From the NCBI GenBank assembly GCA_902727895.1, contig CACVAP010000093.1, positions 1 through 64,000 of the forward strand: 64,000 nt of DNA, in the 5' to 3' direction. This document shows positions 27,159-37,266 of this stretch, piece after piece. Numbering within the stretch: position 1 is the first letter of the stretch; each line of letters starts with the position of its first letter. A program made the position numbers and the translations under genes. This DNA comes from an uncultured Sulfurovum sp. Lineage in GTDB: Bacteria; Campylobacterota; Campylobacteria; Campylobacterales; Sulfurovaceae. A model generated the notes under the pieces. It was not told where the DNA came from, searched no databases, and saw nothing but the letters and a program-made list of their open reading frames with translations.

Positions 27159-27744
27159 TTTTTCCCTTTATACTCTTTTTAGGTCGATATTGTTCTATAT
27201 CTACTTCAAAAAGTTTTAAATTAATCTCTTTATTTTTCTCTAAATTCATTAGACGCATACCCTCTTCTTTAATCTCAATAATTCGAACATTCTCCAATAG
27301 CATGTCATTTACATGAAAATTTTCTAGTTTTGCTTTTTTATCTTTTGTATTTTTTGACAAAAGTGTTACCACGACATCATTATTAATAGTTACAATACCT
27401 AAAAATTCCCAGCATACTTTTTCTAAACATATAACTCGATTTTTAAGGTTTAGATTTCTTTCTTTATCTTTATCTGATTTACTCTTATTTGCGTCATTTA
27501 AAAGTAACTGTTTGGCTTCTCTACTTTCTAAAATTGAACTTTTTTTCATATCCCAAAGCGTAAAGTTTCCATCATACATTGACTCGTTATTTTCTAATAA
27601 CTTTTCATTCATATCAATGACTGTTATGTTTAAATCTGATAAAAATGCTTTTTTATCTTTACGTAATGATTCATAGTCATAATAACTCCATAAAAGAAAA
27701 ACCAACACTAAAAAAAATCCTAAAATAAATTTATATTTTTTCAT
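27151..27744 (-). CDS. Single-TM protein, candidate GspC/PilP-like inner-membrane component
   Basis: 197 aa; N-terminal TM (FILGFFLVLVFLLWSYYDY) and C-terminal WEFLGIVTINNDVVVTLLSKNTK...NFHVNDMLLENVRIIEIKEEGMRLMNLEKNKEINLKL, pattern of a GspC HR domain; position next to gspD. Confidence 0.55.
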   Translation of the reverse strand: MKKYKFILGFFLVLVFLLWSYYDYESLRKDKKAFLSDLNITVIDMNEKLLENNESMYDGNFTLWDMKKSSILESREAKQLLLNDANKSKSDKDKERNLNLKNRVICLEKVCWEFLGIVTINNDVVVTLLSKNTKDKKAKLENFHVNDMLLENVRIIEIKEEGMRLMNLEKNKEINLKLFEVDIEQYRPKKSIKGKNE

Positions 27745-28259
27745 ATTAGTTGGTATCCTATTATTGTAATATTTAAACGTAGCATATTCTTTTTCATATC
27801 TTTAGAAATATGTATAGAGTCAATAAACAAATATTTATTGTTTGCACGAATTTTTTCAAAAAAATCATCTAAATCTTCTGGAACAACTTCCACATTTAAA
27901 GAGATAGGGTACTTCTTATAAAATTCTTTTTCAACTACTATCCCACTATTTAAACGTGTGACTTTTCCTCCAATTTTCTTCATAAGTTTCTGGATTTGTT
28001 CTTGTAATTCAGAAAATATTATGGTCTCTTTTTTATTTTTAGCAAAAAATAATTTTCTATTTTTAACAAAAACCTTTTCTTGATTAGAAATCAATAGTTT
28101 TACTTCTTTCTTATTTGCCTCATATAATGCTTGTTTCTGTAGCTTATATTTTAATAATTCTTGTTGTTTAATTGTTTTTCTAATTTCAACATCAAAATAG
28201 TTAACTCCATTTAAAAAAATAAAAAATGCTAAAAGCAAATAAAGATAATATTTCGACAT
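27741..28259 (-). CDS. Candidate GspM/PilO-like inner-membrane protein
   Basis: 172 aa; N-terminal TM, coiled coil, alpha/beta C-terminus; position between the C-like and L-like genes. Confidence 0.5.
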   Translation of the reverse strand: MSKYYLYLLLAFFIFLNGVNYFDVEIRKTIKQQELLKYKLQKQALYEANKKEVKLLISNQEKVFVKNRKLFFAKNKKETIIFSELQEQIQKLMKKIGGKVTRLNSGIVVEKEFYKKYPISLNVEVVPEDLDDFFEKIRANNKYLFIDSIHISKDMKKNMLRLNITIIGYQLI

Positions 28260-28260
28260 T

Positions 28261-29277
28261 CTATTTCTCTCTCAATACAGCTATCATTGTAATCTGTGCT
28301 TGTTTATCTTGACGCTTAAAAGAAGATATATTTTTAACATCTAAAAAGTACTGCGATGCAAAAAGTTTTTTAATGTACACAGGAATTAGTTCTTGATTAT
28401 CTGTTCTAAGAACAAAATCTACTTTATTCGCATATACTTTAATATAATGCATACTCATATTCATCTCTTGTGTAACCCTAATAATATTAGAAATTGCTAA
28501 TGTTTTTTCATGATATTTTAATTCATCTGCAAGTAAATTATATTGCATGTTTTCATTTTCACTATTATCAATACTTGTTTTAATATCATTACTTAAGACT
28601 CTACTCTTTTTATATAACCCATGCAGATCAGTCTTATTGTCATCTAAATAATATAAGTACGCACCTAATGCTAAAACCAGCGTAACACTGGTTACCAATA
28701 AAGGTAATGCTAGCCAAGTTACAAGTTTTGTCCAAGTTTGTTTAAAGTCTATTTGAATTTTTAAAATATCAAATACATCACTAAACTTTAAATTTTTGTA
28801 AGAACTTTCTAAAAGCTCTTCATATTCTTTATGTTCCAATATGAGTACATCAGCTATTCTATATTCTTCTTTAATAAGATGAATATCAACTTTACTAATA
28901 TTTTTTTTCGAAAAAGAAGAAACAAGAACTTTATCTTTTATCAAAACTGTTTTATCTACATCACCTCTAATGATACAAAATACTGAATTATATTTAAGTT
29001 CTAAAGATCTATAAAGAAGTAATGCTTCAGGTAAAGCACGTTCCTCTCCTCTAGTAAACCACAAGTATAAATTTTTATCTACTAGGATTGAACTAATACT
29101 ACTTTCACTCATAGTATATGGGGATTCTTTAAGATAATTTATTTGTATAATCTCTGAGCTTAATCTAACTTTCTTTTCTAAGCGTTTGTATAAAAAGAAT
29201 GACTCTTCAATTTTAGAAAATTTAACTATATTTTTTTTCAATAAATAATTAATTAAACTTTCTGTCAAACCATTCAT
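28261..29277 (-). CDS. Candidate GspL/PilN-like inner-membrane protein
   Basis: 338 aa; cytoplasmic N-domain, one TM (WLALPLLVTSVTLVLALGAYLYYL), C-terminal ferredoxin-like segment; operon position. Confidence 0.5.
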   Translation of the reverse strand: MNGLTESLINYLLKKNIVKFSKIEESFFLYKRLEKKVRLSSEIIQINYLKESPYTMSESSISSILVDKNLYLWFTRGEERALPEALLLYRSLELKYNSVFCIIRGDVDKTVLIKDKVLVSSFSKKNISKVDIHLIKEEYRIADVLILEHKEYEELLESSYKNLKFSDVFDILKIQIDFKQTWTKLVTWLALPLLVTSVTLVLALGAYLYYLDDNKTDLHGLYKKSRVLSNDIKTSIDNSENENMQYNLLADELKYHEKTLAISNIIRVTQEMNMSMHYIKVYANKVDFVLRTDNQELIPVYIKKLFASQYFLDVKNISSFKRQDKQAQITMIAVLREK

Positions 29278-29289
29278 GTACTATTCCCT

Positions 29290-30201
29290 TTAAATATTAT
29301 ACTCTAATACTTCACTCACAAAAAACTCATTGAATCGAAAACTAATTAAAAATGAAACTCTTTCACGAATGTCACCATCTCCATATACAATAGTAATTTT
29401 CATGATTCGGGAAGTATTCACACCAGTTGATTCATTACTTAACTCTTCTGGTCTAAATTGATAAAAAAGCTTTACAAAAAGATCAAAACTTTCTTGTTTA
29501 GCTTTTTTTAACTGTGCTAGTTCTATTTTAGAAAAAAGATATATCTGACCCAAAGTATCTAGATCCATTATTAAGATATTCCGTAAAGGATAGCTCGATA
29601 ATACTAACTTAGATTTCAACTTTTTTTTATCTACATTACTATCTACTACACCTCTTAACAAAAAAAGTTCATCTATAGATGAAAAATAATTTTCATTACG
29701 GGGAGAATATCCTAAATTGCTATTAGCATAAAATTCTTCTTCTGCACCATTGAATGATTTTATACCATTTGAATCTAACCAATCATTCATGCTCTTAGTA
29801 ATTATAACCTTTTTATCCTTTGAGGTGTTTTCATCAGCAACTAGATAATTTGACACTGCCACAGTGTCCCCCGTACCAATTAAACCAGCTACATCTTGTA
29901 TGGTAATAGTTTGATTACCCCATCTTATTTCTCTACCATCAGTACTTAGACGAGTGGGGAAACTTGCTCTTACTTTCTTTAAATTATTATTACTTATATT
30001 GGTTGATTCTATTTTACCTGTCATTCCATAGAACTTAACAAGTTCAACTGTCGATTCAACTTCTAAAATAGCTTGTAGTTTTTTTTCTAAAGCAATCGTC
30101 TTATGCACTGTCTTTTTACCATAGCTCAAATACAATGCAGTTACCAAGCTCATAATAGCAACAATCCAAAGTGTTAAAGCCAGTGCAAATCCCTTTTTCA
30201 T
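29290..30201 (-). CDS. gspK: Type II secretion minor pseudopilin GspK-like
   Basis: 303 aa; MKKGFALALTLWIVAIMSLVTALYLSYG prepilin-like N-terminus; size and order match GspK. Confidence 0.75.
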   Translation of the reverse strand: MKKGFALALTLWIVAIMSLVTALYLSYGKKTVHKTIALEKKLQAILEVESTVELVKFYGMTGKIESTNISNNNLKKVRASFPTRLSTDGREIRWGNQTITIQDVAGLIGTGDTVAVSNYLVADENTSKDKKVIITKSMNDWLDSNGIKSFNGAEEEFYANSNLGYSPRNENYFSSIDELFLLRGVVDSNVDKKKLKSKLVLSSYPLRNILIMDLDTLGQIYLFSKIELAQLKKAKQESFDLFVKLFYQFRPEELSNESTGVNTSRIMKITIVYGDGDIRERVSFLISFRFNEFFVSEVLEYNI

Positions 30202-30845
30202 TACTGTCCACCCAAACTGCTTCTACTTAAATCATAATCTCTAATTAAACTCTCTAGCTGTGTTATATTTCTTGACTTGACTGAGAATATGTAATTATAT
30301 TCTTTAACCTTACCTTTAAAATTAATCTCTACTCCCCTAGGTATCTCTTTAAAAATCTCAGACTTTATACCCTTATGAGTCTTATATTTAAAATTAAGCA
30401 TTTCTAGATTTTTTAAAATTGTAATTCTTTCTGTCAACTGAATGTTCTCTAAGTCTTGATAATTAATATTTTTCTGAAAAATCCTACCTTCTTCATAAAT
30501 TAGTTTAGCATCTTTCAATGAAAGCTGAACCACTACTAATTCATCAAAAAATAAAGAGCTGTTGGAAACAAAGCGACAAGAGTCTTTAGTGCCATTAAAA
30601 TAATAAAAATAACGTTCTCTACCTTCTAGTTTTTTATTATCTGTATCAATATAATAAAAAGTTGAAGAAAAAACATCTTTTAGTAAATTAAAATTCATAG
30701 CATCTTGAGGGTTTGTATTATTAATATTACGCATATTAATAGAAATAAAACGAAATGAGTATAATGCTGTTGCTAATAATAAAGAAAAAAGTACAATCGT
30801 CACTAATAGTTCAACTAATGTAAAGCCTAATCTATTTTTTTTCAT
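30201..30845 (-). CDS. Type II secretion minor pseudopilin GspJ-like
   Basis: 214 aa; MKKNRLGFTLVELLVTIVLFSLLL type IV prepilin N-terminus. Confidence 0.75.
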   Translation of the reverse strand: MKKNRLGFTLVELLVTIVLFSLLLATALYSFRFISINMRNINNTNPQDAMNFNLLKDVFSSTFYYIDTDNKKLEGRERYFYYFNGTKDSCRFVSNSSLFFDELVVVQLSLKDAKLIYEEGRIFQKNINYQDLENIQLTERITILKNLEMLNFKYKTHKGIKSEIFKEIPRGVEINFKGKVKEYNYIFSVKSRNITQLESLIRDYDLSRSSLGGQ

Positions 30846-31252
30846 CGAATTCTCTTTTGTTTTGTCAGCAAGAACTTATAAGATTTTTCTCTAGAATCTT
30901 TTATAAGAATCATTTCTAGCTCATATAGGGTTATTAAAAAGTCACCATTATTTCTACCAATTCCATCAGCACCTATCTCATAATTTTTTTGCCTCGTTAG
31001 CTCTAAAATATTAATGGTATATTCTATGCCATTTAAATTTCCACTATACTTCAAAGCATTAAACTGAGTAAGAAAATTCATTTTTTCTTTTAAACTTAAT
31101 GCTGTTATATACAAATCTTGATAGCGTACTGACTGTCTTTGATAGTTATTAAAAGCTTTAATAGCAATATTAGAAAAAGCAATTGCAGTAAACAATATAA
31201 GCATCGCAATCAAAATCTCAATAATTGTAAATGCTTTATGTCTTTTATTCAC
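30842..31252 (-). CDS. Type II secretion minor pseudopilin GspI-like
   Basis: KAFTIIEILIAMLILFTAIAFS prepilin N-terminus. The track starts at 31279; a GTG at 31252 overlapping the upstream stop (GTGAATAA) gives a shorter leader. Confidence 0.7.
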   Translation of the reverse strand: MNKRHKAFTIIEILIAMLILFTAIAFSNIAIKAFNNYQRQSVRYQDLYITALSLKEKMNFLTQFNALKYSGNLNGIEYTINILELTRQKNYEIGADGIGRNNGDFLITLYELEMILIKDSREKSYKFLLTKQKRIR

Positions 31253-31454
31253 TTTTATTTTCCTCTTTAAAGTCTTCATCTTTTAAAAAAGCTTTAAACC
31301 TTTGGTCATGTATTTGACCTGTCTCCTCTATTTTAGCCATTCTTTTTGAAAATTTTTCATACATTTTTTTACCTGATGGACCAACAAGAGAAATCAATAA
31401 GCTCACCAAAGCTAATACAACTAACAGTTCAATGAGTGTAAATGCTTTTTTCAC
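31245..31454 (-). CDS. Short prepilin-like protein (GspH position)
   Basis: 69 aa; MKKAFTLIELLVVLALVSLLISLVGPSG prepilin N-terminus, no full globular domain. Confidence 0.7.
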   Translation of the reverse strand: MKKAFTLIELLVVLALVSLLISLVGPSGKKMYEKFSKRMAKIEETGQIHDQRFKAFLKDEDFKEENKSE

Positions 31455-31459
31455 AATCT

Positions 31460-32659
31460 TTACATTTCGGTTAAGTCAGTTAAACTCACAACAGCTAACA
31501 TAATTGAAACTACAATTACAGCAATAACCATACCTACAAATATAATAATTAGTGGTTCTAAAAGAGATAAAATTTTCTTTACATGAACATTGAATTCTTT
31601 ACCTAATTTGTCTCCAACGGAAAGAAATATTTTTTCTAAATTAGCAGAGTTTTCACCAACAGATATTAAAGAAGCAATATTAGGCGCAATCACATCACTG
31701 TCAAAAAAGATATTACTTAACTTCTCCCCTTTACGTATTTCATCACGGGCTATTGTAAAAAGATTTTTTAATTCATAATGATTAATAAGAGGAATGACAC
31801 GAGCAAGTGCTTTATCAATTTTCAATCCTCCTTCAAGCATTACACCCAAAGACCTAAAAATATAAGAAAGCTCGATTTTCAGCATTAACTGGTTAAAGAA
31901 GTCTATCCTAGAAACAAGTCCAAACCAAAAATGTTTATTTTTCTTTATTGAAAACCATACTAATCCAACAAGTGAAAGAAAGCCTAACAAAACAAATCCC
32001 ATGTTCCCATCTAAACTTTTTCCCACGCTTAAAATAGCGTAAGACAAAGAAGGTAAACGTTCAAACTCTTCAGGTGTAAACATTGCTGAAAACTTGGGGA
32101 CAACAAACCAAAACACAAAAAATACCATAGTCACACTCATGCCCAATAAAAAAATTGGATATCGAATAGCTTGAGAAATTTGAGAAGTGATTTCTTCTTG
32201 ATATTTCATATGTTCCAAAGCTCTTTCGATACTTTGATCTAATTCTCCAATCTCTTCTCCAATAGCAATTAGAGATTTCACTAAAGAGTCAGCCTTGTAA
32301 TTCACTTCTGAAAATGCTTTTTCTAAAGATAAAGAAAAAGAAGTTCCATCTTTAATTCCAGCTAGAATACGATCAATAAAGAACTTCGTTTCTACTTTTG
32401 ATGATACTTTATGAAGATTTTTCAAAGATTGATCTATTGGCATTCCTGATTTACTCAAATACAAAAACTCTTCCAAAAAATCTCTAAAATCTTTATGCTT
32501 AAACTTTCCCTTTTCGATTTTTACAGTTTCTTCTTTAATAGAATAAATATAAAGATTATTCTGTTCAATATAACGTTGAAATTCTTCATTCTCTCCAATA
32601 AACACTCTTTGAACCATATTACCCATAGCATCAGAAGATTGATAAGTAATCCTTTTCAT
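31460..32659 (-). CDS. gspF: Type II secretion inner-membrane protein GspF
   Basis: 399 aa; two repeats of the GspF domain (FLYLSKSGMPIDQSL..., LGVMLEGGLKIDKALARVI...), three TMs, IIFVGMVIAVIVVSIMLAV. Confidence 0.92.
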   Translation of the reverse strand: MKRITYQSSDAMGNMVQRVFIGENEEFQRYIEQNNLYIYSIKEETVKIEKGKFKHKDFRDFLEEFLYLSKSGMPIDQSLKNLHKVSSKVETKFFIDRILAGIKDGTSFSLSLEKAFSEVNYKADSLVKSLIAIGEEIGELDQSIERALEHMKYQEEITSQISQAIRYPIFLLGMSVTMVFFVFWFVVPKFSAMFTPEEFERLPSLSYAILSVGKSLDGNMGFVLLGFLSLVGLVWFSIKKNKHFWFGLVSRIDFFNQLMLKIELSYIFRSLGVMLEGGLKIDKALARVIPLINHYELKNLFTIARDEIRKGEKLSNIFFDSDVIAPNIASLISVGENSANLEKIFLSVGDKLGKEFNVHVKKILSLLEPLIIIFVGMVIAVIVVSIMLAVVSLTDLTEM

Positions 32660-34281
32660 TAAAGGGTACTCAGTTCTTGTAAGGAAGTTAATCCAGATAA
32701 ATACTTAAGCGTAGCATCTTCTTGTAATGAGCGATACCCTAACTTACCAATATCTGTAAAGTTTTCATTTTTCTCAAATTCAACTTTTAGTTTATTATCA
32801 AAAGGAATTATCTCAGCGACAGGTAACCTTCCTTTATAACCCGTAAAATTACACTCTTCACAACCTTTAGCTTCAAATGGACTAATCTTCTCCATAGGAT
32901 AACGCTCTAAAAGCTGATCAATTTTTAACCCTTCACGTGCTTCAGCTGAAAGTTCTGACTTCACTTTACAGGCTGGACAAAGCTTTCGAACTAAACGCTG
33001 TGCCATCACAGCATTGATAGAAGAGTTTAGTAAAAACATTTCCATCCCAATATCTAATAGTCGTGAAACTGCTCCCAGTGCTGAGTTCGTATGTAATGTA
33101 GAAAGTACTAAGTGCCCTGTTAGTGCTGATTGAATAGCAATTCTTGCAGTTTCTTCATCTCTGATTTCTCCAATCATAATGACATCTGGATCTTGTCGTA
33201 AAATAGAACGTAATGCATTTGCGAAGGTAAAGTCAATTTCACTTTTAACCTGAATTTGACTAATTCCATCTAATTCATACTCCACTGGATCTTCTACCGT
33301 AATAACTTTTGTGTCTTCATTGTTAAGTTCATTTAAAATAGAATAAAGTGTAGTCGTTTTACCTGACCCTGTTGGTCCTGTTGTTAAAAAAATACCATGA
33401 GGTGTTTTAACAATTTTTCTAAGTAATTCAATATGATCATCAAAGAAGTCTAAGTACCCTAACGAATAAGTAACAGCTTGTTTTCCTAACAAACGTAAAA
33501 CAAAACTTTCCCCATCTCCGGTAGGAATAGAAGATGCCCTAATATCAATACTTTTCCCTGCAACTTTAATAGAAATTCTACCATCTTGTGGTAGCCTATT
33601 TTCAGCAATATTCATGGAAGAGAGAAGTTTTAGACGTGCAATGATTGATGCTTTTTGTAATGCTGATATACGTTCAATAAGTTGTAATTTTCCATCTACT
33701 CTAAAACGTATATGCATTCCATTTTTAAATGATTCATAATGAATATCTGATACACGCATATTTACTGCTTTAGTAAAAATAGCGTTTACTTTTTGAATAA
33801 TTGGTGCTTCTGAAGCCAGTTCTTTTAACTTATCTATCTCATCATCATATTCAAGACCTAAAGCATCATCAATTACTTCATATAAAACTTGAAACTCATC
33901 TAATGTAGAGCTTTCTGCCAAAAAAAGTTCTATCTCAAGACCTAATTCTTGCTCAAGAAATGAAAATACCTTAGTATTATAGGGACTATCACTAATTACA
34001 TATAGGATATTATTATCTTTTTTAATAGGGAAAAGATGATGTTTTATCCAAAACTCATTGGTTATTGTTGTTAAAACTTTTTCACCAACGCTATACTTTT
34101 TTTTGTCAAATAATAGAATCTCAAAATATTCACTATAAACATTTAGAAGCTGCTCTTCTGTAATAATACCCCAATTAAGAAGCATACTCCCCGTACGCCC
34201 TAAATACTCTTGTTGTACAACAGCTACTTTTTCTAAATCTTCTTTTGTACAATAACCTTTCGTAAGAAATAATTCTTCCAA
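32659..34281 (-). CDS. gspE: Type II secretion ATPase GspE
   Basis: 540 aa; Walker A TTGPTGSGKTTTLYSIL, RQDPDVIMIGEIRDEETA, tetracysteine CPAC...CEEC. Confidence 0.95.
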   Translation of the reverse strand: MEELFLTKGYCTKEDLEKVAVVQQEYLGRTGSMLLNWGIITEEQLLNVYSEYFEILLFDKKKYSVGEKVLTTITNEFWIKHHLFPIKKDNNILYVISDSPYNTKVFSFLEQELGLEIELFLAESSTLDEFQVLYEVIDDALGLEYDDEIDKLKELASEAPIIQKVNAIFTKAVNMRVSDIHYESFKNGMHIRFRVDGKLQLIERISALQKASIIARLKLLSSMNIAENRLPQDGRISIKVAGKSIDIRASSIPTGDGESFVLRLLGKQAVTYSLGYLDFFDDHIELLRKIVKTPHGIFLTTGPTGSGKTTTLYSILNELNNEDTKVITVEDPVEYELDGISQIQVKSEIDFTFANALRSILRQDPDVIMIGEIRDEETARIAIQSALTGHLVLSTLHTNSALGAVSRLLDIGMEMFLLNSSINAVMAQRLVRKLCPACKVKSELSAEAREGLKIDQLLERYPMEKISPFEAKGCEECNFTGYKGRLPVAEIIPFDNKLKVEFEKNENFTDIGKLGYRSLQEDATLKYLSGLTSLQELSTL

Positions 34282-34704
34282 TCAATTTTCCCAAAGTGAT
34301 ATATCAGCATCTTTAGCGTCTCCACCTTCTTTCCCATCTTTACCATAAGAAAGAATATCGAAAGCATGATGATCTGATGTTTGTTTATAAACATAAGCAT
34401 TTCCCCAAGCATCAGCATCAACAGCTTTAGGAAGATAAGGACCATCATAACCTTTGATATCTTTATTTCTTATCCATAAAACACTTAAGCCTTCACTCTC
34501 AGTAGGGTAGCGTCCTGTATCTAAATTAAAGCTATCTAATGCAGTTGAGAACATCTCAAGTTGAGCCTTAGTTGTTTTAATCTTAGCACTTTCAAGTTTA
34601 CCCATAAACTTAGGAGCAACTAAAGATGCTAGAATTCCAATAATTGTTATAACAACCATTAATTCAATAATAGTAAATGCTTTTTTAAAATTATTTTTTT
34701 TCAT
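34282..34704 (-). CDS. gspG: Type II secretion major pseudopilin GspG
   Basis: 140 aa; KAFTIIELMVVITIIGILASLVAPKFMGKLESAK..., LDTGRYPTESEGLSVL, YDGPYLPK, DAWGNAYVYK. Confidence 0.95.
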   Translation of the reverse strand: MKKNNFKKAFTIIELMVVITIIGILASLVAPKFMGKLESAKIKTTKAQLEMFSTALDSFNLDTGRYPTESEGLSVLWIRNKDIKGYDGPYLPKAVDADAWGNAYVYKQTSDHHAFDILSYGKDGKEGGDAKDADISLWEN

Positions 34705-35590
34705 CTAATAAAACCTTTTTTAATCCTTGAGACCAACTTTTTTGGGCAAAACTAACAGGGCTAATCCCTTTATTGTCAGCGATTGCCTTATCAGCCCCAC
34801 TAAGCACTAAAAACTTTACAATCTTAATATAATTTTTCATTGCTGCTATATTTAATGCTGTACTTCCATCTTTATCTTTTAAATCAAGATTTACACCTTT
34901 TTTCACTAAACGTTCAACAGCTTTAAAACTGTTAGCAATAACAGCATAATGTAAAGGGCTATAACCATCAACTGTTTGATAATTTAAATCAAGTTTTTGA
35001 GTTAAGAGAAAATCTAAAATTTTAATATTTTTATGTTGAATTGCAAGATGAAGAGGTGTTACTTTAAATTTATTAGAAGTATTTAACTTTGCACCTTTTT
35101 CAACAAGTTTCTGTACAATACTATCTTTAGCATTCTCAATAGCATAAATTAAAGGGGTAAGCCCATTATTGTCTTCTGCTTCTATATTTGCATTATTTTT
35201 TAACAAAATATCAACAATTTGACCTTTTCCCTGTGCAACAGCTGCATGTAAAGGAGTCTGTCCTAAAATATTTTGATGCTCAATATTTGCACCATGCTCA
35301 ATAAAAGGCTGTATCGTGGCTATTTGATTCGCTTGAATTGCAAAGTAAAGTGGTGTTGAATTAGACCTTGTATCTAACTGATTTATTGTCTGATTATGAT
35401 CCAGATAACGCTGAATAAGTTCAGGTTTACCATAATACGCAACCTCAATCATTGTTTTAATTTCAATTTGCTTTTCACTACTCTGTTTAGTCATAATAAC
35501 CTCATCCTTTTTGTCTTTATTTGTTTCTTCTGAACATGATAAAAATAGAAGGGGTATCAACAGTAACCCCATACTTAAATGAATTTTCAT
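34691..35590 (-). CDS. Ankyrin-repeat lipoprotein
   Basis: 299 aa; lipobox LLFLSC at N-terminus, about six ankyrin repeats (GQTPLHAAVAQGKGQIVDILLKNNANIEAEDNNGLTPLIYAIENAK...). Confidence 0.92.
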   Translation of the reverse strand: MKIHLSMGLLLIPLLFLSCSEETNKDKKDEVIMTKQSSEKQIEIKTMIEVAYYGKPELIQRYLDHNQTINQLDTRSNSTPLYFAIQANQIATIQPFIEHGANIEHQNILGQTPLHAAVAQGKGQIVDILLKNNANIEAEDNNGLTPLIYAIENAKDSIVQKLVEKGAKLNTSNKFKVTPLHLAIQHKNIKILDFLLTQKLDLNYQTVDGYSPLHYAVIANSFKAVERLVKKGVNLDLKDKDGSTALNIAAMKNYIKIVKFLVLSGADKAIADNKGISPVSFAQKSWSQGLKKVLLDEKK

Positions 35591-35641
35591 AATACTAAAT
35601 TTTCCTTATCGATTTTACAAGTATTATAACATAAGTAACTG

Positions 35642-37264
35642 TTAAAATGCTCTGAGTACAACAGCTGCACCTACAGCAACTTGATATAAAACTTTCGTAA
35701 TACTTGACGCAATTAAAATATTTTTACTGTCTGTTTTTCCTAAAACTAAAATAGAATCTCCAGCCTCAACCTTTAAGGAGCTACTACTACCAAAAAAACT
35801 CTCAGATTGATATTGGAAGACCTCCCCATTAGTTTTAATTAATAATATTTTGTCCTTATTTGCTCTTTCACCATAGCCACCACATACATTAATATAATCT
35901 TCAATTTCATATGCTTTTCTATAAGCTAAAGCATTAGGTATATTTACTTCACCTTGAACAATGACAATATTTGAACGTTTAGGAATAACAACATGATCCC
36001 CTTCTTCAAGATAAATTTCATCTAAATCATCTTCATTATTGATTACAACTTGACCTAAAGGGTGTACTTTACGAACTCTCTCAACAAATTTTAAAATCAT
36101 TTCAGATTCTTTATTACGAATGTCTGCCTCTTCAACTGTTGAAGAATCTGATGTAAAAGCTCTTGCTTCTAAATCTTTTAACATTACTTCAATCAATTGC
36201 TTTTGTGTATTAGCCACACTCTTCCTATAAAGCTGTGCATTTTTAATATCGGAAAGAGGTGTAAATTTAGTCTGTGCTAATACATCATAAAGGGTTGTTC
36301 CTTTTTTTAATATTATTTTCTTAACACCCTGATGTTCTCCCTCAACTTTTACTTCAATATTATTAACATAGTACTCTGAAAAGAATTTTAATTTCATACC
36401 ATTTTTAACAAAGATATTAGCTGATTCACTAAATGAATGGCTACTTGTCACTTCTCTATTTTCATTCCACTTTGTTAACATAAATTGATTAGCTGTTGGC
36501 TTAGGCATAATAAAATACATTACCTCTTTAACACTAACTTCACTTCCTAAAAATTCAAAAATATACGGACGATTAACATCTCCATCTACTTCAATAAAAT
36601 TTTCAATAGGATTAACTAAAACAACATCTCCATTTCTAAATTGAAAAGTATCAATTTTACCATCTATCAAGAACTGATATAAATCAATGTGTTTAATAGG
36701 ATTCTTATCTCGTAATATTGTAATATTCCGATAACTACCTTGTCCCCTAACTATACCCCCAGCCTTATCAATAAACTGTAAAATAGAATCAGTAGAAAGC
36801 CCATTATATAATCCAACTTTATTAACTGATCCAGAAATAAAAACTGAAATGGGTTGATATTGTTTCAAGTCAGCATAGACATAAACATCGTTATTAAAAA
36901 CTCTTTTTAATGAACTCCTAATCTTATCTTTTAATTTATTATTAGATAATCCTAAAAGATGTACATCTCCTACTTTAGGAACAAATATATTTCCTTGTTT
37001 ATCTACTGTAAGTTCTGAAGTAAACTCATATGCACCCCATAGTTTCAAGGAGATTACATCCCCCACATTAATTAAATAGTTTGGATTATAACGAAGCTGT
37101 TGATTATCTTTAAAATTACCTTGAAATATTTGCTCACCAAAATACATTTTTGTTGTATTCTCTAATTTACTTTGTTCGTGATCCATTTTCTTCAAATCTA
37201 CATCTACAGCGAAAAGTATTTGATTTAACAATAATATTAGTAATAACAATTGTCCTTTATTCAC
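35642..37264 (-). CDS. Polysaccharide export outer-membrane protein (Wza/KpsD-like, SLBB domains)
   Basis: 540 aa; LRYNPNYLINVGDVISLKLWGAYEFTSELTVDKQGNIFVPKVGDVHLLGLS, repeated SLBB-like segments, DHVVIPKRSNIVIVQGEVNIPNALAYRKAYEIEDYINVCGGY. Confidence 0.92.
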   Translation of the reverse strand: MNKGQLLLLILLLNQILFAVDVDLKKMDHEQSKLENTTKMYFGEQIFQGNFKDNQQLRYNPNYLINVGDVISLKLWGAYEFTSELTVDKQGNIFVPKVGDVHLLGLSNNKLKDKIRSSLKRVFNNDVYVYADLKQYQPISVFISGSVNKVGLYNGLSTDSILQFIDKAGGIVRGQGSYRNITILRDKNPIKHIDLYQFLIDGKIDTFQFRNGDVVLVNPIENFIEVDGDVNRPYIFEFLGSEVSVKEVMYFIMPKPTANQFMLTKWNENREVTSSHSFSESANIFVKNGMKLKFFSEYYVNNIEVKVEGEHQGVKKIILKKGTTLYDVLAQTKFTPLSDIKNAQLYRKSVANTQKQLIEVMLKDLEARAFTSDSSTVEEADIRNKESEMILKFVERVRKVHPLGQVVINNEDDLDEIYLEEGDHVVIPKRSNIVIVQGEVNIPNALAYRKAYEIEDYINVCGGYGERANKDKILLIKTNGEVFQYQSESFFGSSSSLKVEAGDSILVLGKTDSKNILIASSITKVLYQVAVGAAVVLRAF

Positions 37265-37266
37265 AA

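Noticed and set aside
34233-34448. - strand 71-aa ORF rich in Met/Leu
   Set aside because: Alternative frame of gspG/gspE; both of those are well supported.
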